Part shown: positions 22,988-31,148 of the stretch, one piece after another
Position numbering within the stretch: position 1 is the stretch's first letter
How the letters are laid out: each line of letters begins with the position of its first letter
Origin: Moorena sp. SIOASIH
Lineage (GTDB): Bacteria > Cyanobacteriota > Cyanobacteriia > Cyanobacteriales > Coleofasciculaceae
Reading direction: 5' to 3'
DNA length: 64,000 nucleotides
NCBI RefSeq assembly: GCF_010671925.1
Contig: NZ_JAAHIH010000008.1
Coordinates: forward strand, 278,045 to 342,044
Notes under the pieces: generated by a model
What the model saw: only the letters and a program-made list of their open reading frames with translations
Database searches by the model: none
What the model was told of the DNA's origin: nothing
Made by a program: the position numbers and the translations under genes

Positions 22988-24044
22988 AACTTGATAGCTT
23001 AGGCAAGTATATCCGAGGTTGTAGGTACTTTTGAAACCAATGACGAACTATACCAATGGCAAACGCAAGTCCGCTGTAAAAGTAATACAGCCAGTGCCAT
23101 GGAATGGTTCCTATAGTGAATAGTAGACCACGCTTTTGATAAAAGAATTGGTAGACAGCTCTGTTGAGTACTACCAGGGCAAGACTAAACACACAGGTAG
23201 CAATAGCAATCAGAGTACTAGACCACCAATAAGCTGTAACTAAAGCACCTAGTAGAGCATAGACGAACACCACACTAATACGACTAGACAGTTTTAGGTT
23301 CAAGTCACTGATAAACTCACGACAGTTTTCGGGACTTGCGTCGCGAACCTTGAGAATTACGGCAGTCCAGGGCAAGGCGCGGTAGAAAAAGTCAGCTCTA
23401 AGGAGAGAAATTATGCCCCAGCGCTTGAGATGTTTCACCCGTAGAGTCTTACACAGCTTAATCCTGTAACCTTTTTGCTTGAGTCGATAGCCTAACTCAA
23501 TGTCTTCAATACAGGGTTGACGATAATTTTCCTCAAAGCCACCCATGGCAAGAAAGATGTCACGACGGATTGCGCCACAGGCACCCCAGAAGGTAGATGC
23601 TTGTTCAGATGCGGTTTGGTGAGTGTAGTGGTGGAGTAAATTTTTGTACTGGGAAAGGAAATTAGCAGCACCGGGAGCATCGTCATAGGAACCAATTAAA
23701 GCGGTTAAATTAGGTTCATTGTTAAAGATTTTCAGCACTTGACCAATAGTATCCGGATAGATTGCTACATCAGCATCTATAAAGAACAGGATATCGCTCT
23801 GTGCTACTTTTGCTCCTAGGTTTCGGGCTTTAGCCGGACCCCCTGGTGTGGGCAATCGAATTACCGTGGCTCCAAAGTCTTGGGCTAAACGCCATGAGCC
23901 ATCAGTATCGCCGTCAGCTACTACAATCACTTGATCGGGAGGGGGTGCAGCTTGAGATAGTCTGGCAAGACATTGCTGAAAGTCTTCCCCTCCGTTGTAT
24001 ACGGGGATAATGACGGAGATAGTTAGTCTAGCAGAGTCAACCAT
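22983..24044 (-). CDS. Family 2 glycosyltransferase with membrane C terminus
   Basis: A 353-residue GT2 enzyme that would add a sugar from a nucleotide donor to a lipid- or glycan-linked acceptor. The GT-A N terminus is clear: ISVIIPVYNGGEDFQQCL, VVADGDTDGS, and the metal-binding ILFFIDADVAIYPD. Acceptor-loop IEDIELGYRLKQKGYRI follows. The C-terminal third has three hydrophobic segments (VVFVYALLGALVTAYWW, LIAIATCVFSLALVVL, WLYYFYSGLAFAIGIV), so the enzyme is membrane-bound. It diverges from the GT2 gene at 24425. The stop codon is donated by a family T element. Confidence 0.88.
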   Translation of the reverse strand: MVDSARLTISVIIPVYNGGEDFQQCLARLSQAAPPPDQVIVVADGDTDGSWRLAQDFGATVIRLPTPGGPAKARNLGAKVAQSDILFFIDADVAIYPDTIGQVLKIFNNEPNLTALIGSYDDAPGAANFLSQYKNLLHHYTHQTASEQASTFWGACGAIRRDIFLAMGGFEENYRQPCIEDIELGYRLKQKGYRIKLCKTLRVKHLKRWGIISLLRADFFYRALPWTAVILKVRDASPENCREFISDLNLKLSSRISVVFVYALLGALVTAYWWSSTLIAIATCVFSLALVVLNRAVYQFFYQKRGLLFTIGTIPWHWLYYFYSGLAFAIGIVRHWFQKYLQPRIYLPKLSSL

Positions 24045-24424
24045 TCTTTAGAGAGTTTACCTTCAATTACTGATTGATATTTTGAGATTAAATCGTTACT
24101 CTGCATCTCAATAATACCCTCGACTAGTCTAACATTATTTTAGTTAAAATTATTAGCTTACACTAAGTTTTACAAACTAGTTGATTGGCTTTAACAAAAC
24201 TACCGAATAATCCCCATTAGGGATTTTTTTTTCAAAAAGTCCTGAATTGACTGAGTAACTCTGTACTTGTAATAGAGGTTGTGTCTACAGGTTGAGCAGT
24301 CAGCCATCCGCTATCAGCAGTCAGCGGATAGTCAGCCCATTTGATGATAGCTAAACGCTGATAGCTAAATTAAAAGCTCAGTTTATCTCTGTGAAAAGTA
24401 TAGATATAAAATTTAAATCACCAA
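24045..24424. other. Divergent intergenic region between two GT2 genes
   Basis: It should hold promoters for both flanking genes. It also contains a plus-strand intrinsic-terminator-like hairpin (24209-24232) and GCTATCAGCAGTCAGCGG-type interspersed repeats (24296-24370). Confidence 0.45.
24209..24232 (+). terminator. Intrinsic-terminator-like hairpin in a divergent promoter region
   Basis: AATCCC, loop CATTA, GGGATT, followed by a run of nine T. It points toward the downstream GT2 gene. No gene ends before it on this strand, so it may be an attenuator or end a short untranslated RNA. Confidence 0.5.
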
Positions 24425-25495
24425 ATGTCGGTTGTTAAAACAGTTGATAGCTTACCACTGGTTTCAGTGATTATCCCTGCCTATAATACAGAGCAGTTTA
24501 TTGAAATCACATTACAGTCTGTTCTTTCTCAGACCTATAAAAACCTGGAAGTGATAGTGGTAGATGACGGTTCTCAAGACCGGACAGCTGAGATTGTTCA
24601 ATCTATTGCTGAGGAAGATCAGCGTGTTATTCTACTACAACAACCAAATTTAGGGGTGGCTGCTGCTCGTAATTTAGGGATTCAAAACGCTAAGGGAGAC
24701 TATATCGCTCCCCTGGATGCTGATGATATTTGGTATCCGCAAAATTTAGAAAAGCAAGTGAAACGCTTCTTGGCAACAGATCCAGCGGTAGGGTTGGTCT
24801 ATGCTTGGTCGGTGGATATTGATGACAAAAATTTACTGACTGGAGATTTCCGTGCTTCAATTATAGAGGGAAAGGTTTATAAAACTCTGGTATGTCATAA
24901 CTTTTTAGGCAATGCTAGTGCATCTGTGATTCGCGCCTGTTGTTTTGAAACCGTGGGTGGCTACAACTGTCAATTGAAAGCACAACAGGCTCAGGGATGT
25001 GAGGATTGGGAGCTCTATCTGCGAATTGCAGAACATTATGAATTTGCTGTTGTGCCGGAATTTCTGATTGGCTATCGCAAGATTCTTAGTAGTATGTCTC
25101 GCGACTACAGCCAAATGGCTAAGTCTCATGGTTTGATGCTAGGTGACGTTCAACAAAGGCATCCGGAGATTGCAGCAGCACTTTATCGATTGTCTAAGAG
25201 TAGTTTTTATATGTATTTGGCACGACAAAGTAGTCAGTGTAGTAGCGATCGCAGTACGTTATTTTGGCTATCTCAAGCTTTAAAAGCGGATTTTATAACG
25301 CCTATTTTTCGCTATGGGTTGTATATCTTGTCCATTAAAAGCTTATTTAGAATTATCACTAAGCTTAAATCCGGTAATTACGTTAATAAACCGGGGTTAT
25401 TGGTAAGTCCTGCTGATTTAAATAAACGCCGACTTAGTCTATATTTCAAGCTTTTGGTTGGACATTTATTACACCGTTTACTGCTGATGATATAA
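24425..25495 (+). CDS. Family 2 glycosyltransferase
   Basis: A 356-residue GT2 enzyme: PLVSVIIPAYNTEQFIEITL, VVDDGSQDRTAEI and the DXD-type APLDADDIWYPQNLEKQ are all in place, followed by ARNLGIQNAKGDYI and GCEDWELYLRIAEHY. The C-terminal 100 residues are helical and basic with weak hydrophobicity but no clear membrane helix, so it is probably cytoplasmic or peripheral. It leads a plus-strand run with the double GT2 gene 14 bases downstream and may share its transcript. It is part of the surface glycan set that ends with the ABC exporter. Confidence 0.88.
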   Translation: MSVVKTVDSLPLVSVIIPAYNTEQFIEITLQSVLSQTYKNLEVIVVDDGSQDRTAEIVQSIAEEDQRVILLQQPNLGVAAARNLGIQNAKGDYIAPLDADDIWYPQNLEKQVKRFLATDPAVGLVYAWSVDIDDKNLLTGDFRASIIEGKVYKTLVCHNFLGNASASVIRACCFETVGGYNCQLKAQQAQGCEDWELYLRIAEHYEFAVVPEFLIGYRKILSSMSRDYSQMAKSHGLMLGDVQQRHPEIAAALYRLSKSSFYMYLARQSSQCSSDRSTLFWLSQALKADFITPIFRYGLYILSIKSLFRIITKLKSGNYVNKPGLLVSPADLNKRRLSLYFKLLVGHLLHRLLLMI

Positions 25496-25508
25496 GGGAT
25501 TTTCGGTT

Positions 25509-28169
25509 ATGCTTTATCCAATCAAAGTGGTGGACATTGAGTTGAGCCGCCCCCTGACTACTCTTGATGGTTTAGATGGCTATATGGGAGTGCAAGGACT
25601 AGTTCGCTTCCATGGTGCGCCAATTGGATATGTTAAAGCACCAATTACTAATGGTCACTGCACAGCACAAACCTTAAGTAAACGTATTCTGGAAGACCAT
25701 AGCGAGACGATTATCAATCGCCTTTTGTACAATGGATTATCCTTACCCCTCGGACGCGAAAGGTTGTGTATTGAGGATTTGTTGGATGTGCCACCACCAG
25801 AGTATAAGGGAAAGTTGCCGTTAGTAACGGTTGCGGTTTGTACTCGCGATCGCACTGCTAATCTTGGTCTATGTTTAGACGCTATCAATCAACTCGATTA
25901 TCCTTACTTAGATATTTTAGTTGTTGATAATGCTCCCACCAGTGATGACACCAAGAAACTGGTGGAAACTTATGCTAATGTTCGTTATGTTTGTGAACCT
26001 CGTCCGGGTTTAGATTGGGCGAGAAACCGAGCTATTCTTGAAGCTAAAGGAGACATTATTGCCTATACTGATGATGATGTAGTGGTTGATTCAGGATGGG
26101 TTAAAGCATTAGCGCTAGTGTTTATTAAACATCCTGAAGTTATGGCAGTGACTGGGTTAGTTGTGCCTTATGAATTGGAAACTGAAGCACAAGTGCTGTT
26201 TGAAATGTATGGCGGCTTCGGGCGAGGCATGAGGCGTAAGTGGTATCAGGTTAATCGAGGCAACAAAATGCCTTGGAAATTCCTAGGTACTGGACAATTC
26301 GGTACAGGGGCAAACATGGCTTATCGCCGCTGCGTATTTGATGATATTGGTTTCTTTGACCCTGCTTTGGATGTGGGTACTGTGACTAATGGTGGTGGTG
26401 ATTTAGAAATGTTTTTCCGGGTGGTTAAGGAAGGACATACCCTGGTCTATGAGCCTAGTGCCATAGTGCGCCATCGACATCGACGGGATTATGCTAAGTT
26501 GCGCACGCAAATTACTAATAACAGTATTGGTCTGTTTTCTTACTGTATCCGTAGCCTCTTTGCCTATCCAGATGAGTGTCTTTCTTTCTTGTGGATTTTG
26601 CTCTGGTGGATAGTGTATTGGAATTTAAGACGTCTGTGGCTTGGTTTCAAAAATCCCACTCGCTTCCCACAGGATTTAATTCTGGCTGAATTAAAAGGCT
26701 GCTTCATTGGTTTAACTCGCTATCACAAAGCTCGCCACACTGCTGCTGAGATTACTCAATCTTTCGGTGAGCAAGAACGGGAAACAGAAGTTGATGTAGA
26801 TAGTGATACCTACCCGATTTTTTCTGACCATATATTTCCTGCTCTGACTAAGGAAGAAATTCCAAGGATTAAAACCAATCCAGGTATAGCAGTGCGGACT
26901 GTCGATCTACGGGAACCTTTACAGGCATTAACTGATGTAAAAGAGTACTCATCAGTACGAGTCTTTGTGAAATGGCATGATCAGCTTTTAGGTAGCGTTG
27001 ATATTGCTAACCCTGATCGAGGGATTAGCAAGAATCGCTTAATTGAGGTTATTGTCAATCAGTTTGGTCGGAAGCTCCTCGAAGTAGACCTTAACTTCAG
27101 TAGGAATTACTGTCAGAATCAAGCACTATCTATCTTAACTAATCACTATAAATTCACGGATAAAGAGACTGATTTACTAACCTGTTTACCTGATAAAATA
27201 CCAGTCTCTATTATCATCGCTACCTATGACAGACCCCAAGATTTGCGGAGGTGTTTGTGCAGCCTAGTTGCCCAAAAATCTACTCGACAATTGGAAATTA
27301 TTGTAGTTGATAATCATCCCGCTTCTGGTTGGACTCCACCAGTGGTTGCTGAGTTTCCTGATGTTGTCCTAGTTAGTGAATCCCGTCAGGGACTAGCTTA
27401 TGCTCGCAATGCTGGGTTTGTTGCTAGTACCGGGGATATTGTGATTGCGACGGATGATGATGTTACTGTGCCACCAGATTGGTTAGAAAAGCTAATCGCT
27501 CCTTTTGCTAGACCGGATGTGATGATTGTCACAGGTAATGTTTTGCCCCTACAGTTGGAAACCTTAGCCCAACAGTCTTTTGAAAATTATGGCGGCTTGG
27601 GACGGGGCTTTGAGCGGTTGGAGGTTAACGGAGATTGGTTTGAATCCTTTTCGCACCAGCCTGCACCAACTTGGGAGTTAGGAGCAACGGCTAATGCTGC
27701 TTTTCGTGCCAGTATCTTTAGCCATCCTAAAATTGGCTTAATGAACGAAGCTCTCGGTCCCGGTATGCCTTCAGGAGTTGGTGAAGATACTTACTTATTC
27801 TATAAAGTACTTAAAGCTGGCTACACCCTGGTCTATGAGCCAAGCGCTTATGTCTGGCATAAGCATCGCACTGAGATGGCAGAGCTACATCGTCAGCTTT
27901 ACAACTATAGTAAAGGTCATGTTGCTTACAATCTGACCACATGGCTACAGGATGGGGATTGGCGAGGATTGGTACAAATAGTGCTGGGATTGCCACTTGC
28001 TCATTTATCTCGCATCTATCAACGGCTCAGAGGTTGGAGCGATTATCCAATCTCCCTAATCTGGTTGGAAATGACAGGTAATCTGGCTGGAGTTTGGTCT
28101 TTGTGGCAGTCCCATATGCGGGTTCAACGTGAAGGTCGTATAGCAAAGGGAGTAGGGAGTAGGGAGTAG
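25509..28169 (+). CDS. Bifunctional glycosyltransferase with two GT2 domains
   Basis: An 886-residue protein with two complete GT2 domains. The first is at about 100-330 (LPLVTVAVCTRDRTANLGLC, IAYTDDDVVVDSGWVKAL); the second at about 565-800 (VSIIIATYDRPQDLRRCL, VIATDDDVTVPPDWLEKL). Both end with GG.GRG.xR/E and VYEPSA...H.HR motifs (FGRGMRRKW and LGRGFERLE), so they are paralogous copies by internal duplication. Each N-terminal part has a small beta-rich module (VRFHGAPIGYVKAP and VFVKWHDQLLGSV). The last residues, KGVGSRE, come from a heptamer array. It would add two sugars, or a repeating pair, to a glycan later exported by the ABC transporter. Confidence 0.85.
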   Translation: MLYPIKVVDIELSRPLTTLDGLDGYMGVQGLVRFHGAPIGYVKAPITNGHCTAQTLSKRILEDHSETIINRLLYNGLSLPLGRERLCIEDLLDVPPPEYKGKLPLVTVAVCTRDRTANLGLCLDAINQLDYPYLDILVVDNAPTSDDTKKLVETYANVRYVCEPRPGLDWARNRAILEAKGDIIAYTDDDVVVDSGWVKALALVFIKHPEVMAVTGLVVPYELETEAQVLFEMYGGFGRGMRRKWYQVNRGNKMPWKFLGTGQFGTGANMAYRRCVFDDIGFFDPALDVGTVTNGGGDLEMFFRVVKEGHTLVYEPSAIVRHRHRRDYAKLRTQITNNSIGLFSYCIRSLFAYPDECLSFLWILLWWIVYWNLRRLWLGFKNPTRFPQDLILAELKGCFIGLTRYHKARHTAAEITQSFGEQERETEVDVDSDTYPIFSDHIFPALTKEEIPRIKTNPGIAVRTVDLREPLQALTDVKEYSSVRVFVKWHDQLLGSVDIANPDRGISKNRLIEVIVNQFGRKLLEVDLNFSRNYCQNQALSILTNHYKFTDKETDLLTCLPDKIPVSIIIATYDRPQDLRRCLCSLVAQKSTRQLEIIVVDNHPASGWTPPVVAEFPDVVLVSESRQGLAYARNAGFVASTGDIVIATDDDVTVPPDWLEKLIAPFARPDVMIVTGNVLPLQLETLAQQSFENYGGLGRGFERLEVNGDWFESFSHQPAPTWELGATANAAFRASIFSHPKIGLMNEALGPGMPSGVGEDTYLFYKVLKAGYTLVYEPSAYVWHKHRTEMAELHRQLYNYSKGHVAYNLTTWLQDGDWRGLVQIVLGLPLAHLSRIYQRLRGWSDYPISLIWLEMTGNLAGVWSLWQSHMRVQREGRIAKGVGSRE

Positions 28170-28262
28170 GGAGTAGGGAACAGGGAATAGGGAACAGGGA
28201 ACAGGGAATAGGGAACAGGGAACAGGGAACAGGGAACAGGGAACAGGGAACAGGGAGTAGGG
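28143..28262. repeat. Heptamer array (GGGAGTA/GGGAACA)
   Basis: About 17 units of GGGAGTA and GGGAACA at the 3' end of the double GT2 gene. The first units encode its last residues. Confidence 0.9.
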
Positions 28263-28394
28263 AACAAAAATTATCACAATATTTTTTCACTCTCGTAAAA
28301 CAATAATCTCAGCCAAAGACTGAAACTTTTATTTCATCAAGGTTTGAATATTTTTTGAATAACTAAAAATTTAAATCACAATGGATTAAATAAA

Positions 28395-28447
28395 GCCCTA
28401 TCAAGCTTTAATTTACTGCTTTATTACAGTCAAATAGGGCTTTAAAA
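28395..28447 (+). terminator. Probable terminator after the GT2 run
   Basis: AAAGCCCTAT near 28395 pairs with ATAGGGCTTT near 28433 across a loop of about 30 bases; an A/T-rich tract follows. It lies about 230 bases after the glycosyltransferase stop. Confidence 0.4.
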
Positions 28448-28480
28448 TAGATCATAAAATAATTGGATATATTTCCTAAT

Positions 28481-28651
28481 ATTCCCGATTCCCGATTCCC
28501 GATTCCCGATTCCCGATTCCCGATTCCCGATTCCCGATTCCCGATTCCCGATTCCCGATTCCCGATTCCCGATTCCCGTTCCCCTCCTGGGAGGGGTTAG
28601 GGGTGGGTTCCGATTCCCGATTCCCGATTCCCGATTCCCGATTCCCGATTC
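28481..28651. repeat. GATTCCC heptamer array
   Basis: About 20 units of GATTCCC, interrupted once (about 28576-28610) by a CCCCTCCTGGGAGGGGTTAG block. That block is also found inside the family T element at 21075, so blocks of this repeat system are exchanged. Confidence 0.9.
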
Positions 28652-28713
28652 CCTGTTACCTGTTTAGCTTAATCCTAGTTTTACATCTCAAATAAAAATG
28701 CTATATTACTCCA

Positions 28714-29523
28714 ATGTCTTCAATCCCAAATCGAAAATCCAAAATAAAACACTTTTCCAAGTGGCGGTTTTATTATCTTTATGATTTGCTACGAGAGCTA
28801 GTTAATCGGGAGATGAAGTTGCTCTACAAACGGTCAGTTTTGGGAGTAGCTTGGATGCTGCTTAATCCACTACTACAGCTAGCTGTATTTTCCTTTGTTT
28901 TCCGTTTTGTATTGTCGGTTGATATTCCTCAATATACCTCCTTTGCATTTTCTGGTTTGTTGGTATGGACATGGTTTAACACGTCTCTTTTCCAAGCCAC
29001 TGGAGTGATTATTCATAATCGCCCCCTGATCCGACAACCGGGTTTTCCAAATGCTATATTACCGGTGGTGAGCGTAACAACAGGTTTGATTCACTTTATT
29101 CTAGCCCTGCCAATATTAGTTATATTTCTGTTAATCGATGGTGTTCAGCTACAGCCAGTAATTATACTGTTACCAATCCTACAAGCTATTCAGTTTTCCG
29201 TTACCATTAGTTTAGCCTATCTACTAGCTGGGCTTAATGTAACTTTTCGCGACACCCAGCATACTATCGGTGTACTTCTACAGCTGCTTTTTTATGTGAC
29301 ACCGATTTTTTATGATATTACTAATGTACCCAAAAATTATCAGTTTTTCTATTACCTTAACCCGATGGTGCATCTGGTTACCGCCTATCGCGCTGTACTA
29401 ATTAAAGGAACACCACCGGATTGGCTAGCTCTGCTAGTTATCGCTTTGGTCACGGCAGTATTTTTACCTATCGGTATTCAAATTTTCCGGTGGCAGAGCG
29501 ATCGCTTTGTGGAGGAATTATAG
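28714..29523 (+). CDS. ABC-2 type polysaccharide export permease (Wzm/TagG-like)
   Basis: A 269-residue inner membrane protein with about six helices. It has the ABC-2 N terminus LVNREMKLLYKRSVLGVAWMLLNPLLQLAVFSFVF, which is typical of polysaccharide/polyol phosphate export permeases. It pairs with the ATPase that begins directly after its stop (TAG at 29521, ATG at 29524), so the two are one transcription unit and form the exporter. Role: export of the glycan made by the upstream glycosyltransferases across the inner membrane. Wzm-like length and helix count are normal. Confidence 0.92.
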   Translation: MSSIPNRKSKIKHFSKWRFYYLYDLLRELVNREMKLLYKRSVLGVAWMLLNPLLQLAVFSFVFRFVLSVDIPQYTSFAFSGLLVWTWFNTSLFQATGVIIHNRPLIRQPGFPNAILPVVSVTTGLIHFILALPILVIFLLIDGVQLQPVIILLPILQAIQFSVTISLAYLLAGLNVTFRDTQHTIGVLLQLLFYVTPIFYDITNVPKNYQFFYYLNPMVHLVTAYRAVLIKGTPPDWLALLVIALVTAVFLPIGIQIFRWQSDRFVEEL

Positions 29524-30750
29524 ATGGTTGATGCAATTATTGTTCAAGGACTCGGTAAACGCTTTAACTACTATCATCCTGAGCGACCGCTTACCATTAT
29601 GGAGGCGGCGCTGTCGGGTTTTCGGCATATTATGGCAGCGGAAGGGTTTTGGGCGTTGCGGAATATTACTTTCACGGTTTCCCCAGGCCAGATGCTAGGC
29701 ATTCTCGGTCACAATGGGGCAGGTAAATCAACCCTGTTGCGCTTGATTGGTGGGGTTGGAAAACCGGATGAAGGGAAGGTTAGGGTTAATGGCTCGATTG
29801 GAGCGCTGCTGGATTTGGGGGCTGGTTTCCATCCAGATTTGACTGGGCGAGAAAACGCTTTTGTTAGTGGTGTGGTAGCAGGTCTTACTCGTCAAGAGGT
29901 GGGGCGGCGTTTCGATGAAATCGTGACGTTTGCTGAACTTGAGCAGTTTATCGATAACCCAGTGCGCACTTATAGTACAGGGATGCAGATGCGGCTGGCG
30001 TTTTCAGTGGCTGTCCACACAGACCCAGATGTGATGCTAGTTGATGAGTTTCTGTCGGTTGGGGATTTGACATTTCAGGCTAAGTGCTTGGAACGAATTG
30101 CTCAGTTGAAAGAGTCTGGCTGTGCTATTGTCTTAATTTCTCACAGTAGCGAGCAAATTGAGCAACTTTGCGATCGCGCTTTGTGGCTACAACAAGGACA
30201 AATCATGGCTTACGGTGAGCCAAAAGTGGTAGCAGGACAGTATGTCAATCAAATGCGATCGCAAACCCAGCAACCCACTCCCAACAGACCTGCCCAACTG
30301 ACTAGGTCTGGTGTGGAACTGCGCATGAATGAAAACCGCTTTGGCTCTCTAGAAGTAGAAATTACCGATGTGCTGCTGTTACCTAGCTTAGAGATTAATA
30401 GTGGTGATTCCTTAGCCATTGACATTAAGTACTTGTCACTGCAACCAATTGATGGACTAATTTTTAGTGTCATCATTAGCACTGAAGATGGTCACATCTG
30501 TCTTGATACTAACAGTACTACGATGGGAGAATCATTACCAGTTATTAAAGGTAAAGGAAAAATCAAACTCCATCTATCCCGCTTAGATTTAAACAGTGGT
30601 AAGTATTTTGTTGATGTTGGGGTTTATGAACCAAATTGGGCTTATGCCTATGACTACCATTGGCATGTCTATCAGCTTTTAGTCCGTTCAAAAGATAGCG
30701 AAAAAGGTATTCTTAGCCCACCGCTTCGTTGGGATATTGTTGAAGGTTGA
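29524..30750 (+). CDS. ABC transporter ATPase for polysaccharide export (Wzt-like)
   Basis: A 408-residue protein. The ATPase domain (1-240) has Walker A GHNGAGKST, signature YSTGMQMRLAFS and Walker B VMLVDEFLSVGD, with the long N-terminal insertion typical of TagH/Wzt. The C-terminal part (about 265-400, INSGDSLAIDIKYLSLQPID) is a Wzt_C-type beta-sandwich. In known systems such a domain recognises the modified non-reducing end of the polymer before export. That suggests a chain-capped glycan made by an ABC-dependent pathway. The gene runs into an 18-bp tandem repeat at its 3' end. Confidence 0.92.
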   Translation: MVDAIIVQGLGKRFNYYHPERPLTIMEAALSGFRHIMAAEGFWALRNITFTVSPGQMLGILGHNGAGKSTLLRLIGGVGKPDEGKVRVNGSIGALLDLGAGFHPDLTGRENAFVSGVVAGLTRQEVGRRFDEIVTFAELEQFIDNPVRTYSTGMQMRLAFSVAVHTDPDVMLVDEFLSVGDLTFQAKCLERIAQLKESGCAIVLISHSSEQIEQLCDRALWLQQGQIMAYGEPKVVAGQYVNQMRSQTQQPTPNRPAQLTRSGVELRMNENRFGSLEVEITDVLLLPSLEINSGDSLAIDIKYLSLQPIDGLIFSVIISTEDGHICLDTNSTTMGESLPVIKGKGKIKLHLSRLDLNSGKYFVDVGVYEPNWAYAYDYHWHVYQLLVRSKDSEKGILSPPLRWDIVEG

Positions 30751-30896
30751 AGGTTGGTTGAAGGTTGAAGGTTGGTTGAAGGTTGAAGGTTGGTTGAAGG
30801 TTGAAGGTTGGTTGAAGGTTGAAGGTTGGTTGAAGGTTGAATGTTGGTTGAAGGTTGAATGTTAGTTGAAGGTTGAATGTTAGTTGACTGTTGAAT
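30727..30896. repeat. 18-bp tandem repeat (GAAGGTTGAAGGTTGGTT)
   Basis: About nine units, degenerating to ATGTTAGTT variants at the right. It starts within the last codons of the Wzt-like gene. Confidence 0.9.
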
Positions 30897-31148
30897 TAGG
30901 GACAGGTAATAGGCAAGAGGTAACAGATTTAGCTTTACTATTCCCTTTATCCATCAATCCTAGTTTCACATCTGACTCCCCCCCCACTGCTCCCACTGCT
31001 CCCCACTGCTCCCACTGCTCCCACACTCCCCACACTCCCCGCGCCCACTCCCCACACTCCCTATTCCCTATTCCCTATTCCCTATTCCCTGTTCCCTGTT
31101 CCCTGTTCCCTGTTCCCTTTTATCAAAAAAATATCAAATATAAAACTA
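30751..31148. other. Repeat-only intergenic stretch
   Basis: About 400 bases filled by the end of the 18-bp tandem repeat, CCCCACTGCTCC and CCCCACACT arrays (30977-31055) and a CCCTATT/CCCTGTT heptamer array (31058-31117). An apparent 94-codon frame here is repeat-encoded and not a gene. Confidence 0.75.

Larger units (their letters stand above)
28263..28713. other. Intergenic stretch with a GATTCCC array
   Basis: Contains a weak hairpin region at 28395-28447 (AAAGCCCTATCAAGC, then ATAGGGCTTTAAAAT), which pairs over AAAGCCCTAT/ATAGGGCTTT and could terminate the glycosyltransferase transcript. Then comes the GATTCCC array. No gene is seen. Confidence 0.5.

Noticed and set aside
28027..28290. 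Minus-strand frames rich in LFPVPCS repeats
   Set aside because: Translations of the heptamer array at the 3' end of the double GT2 gene.
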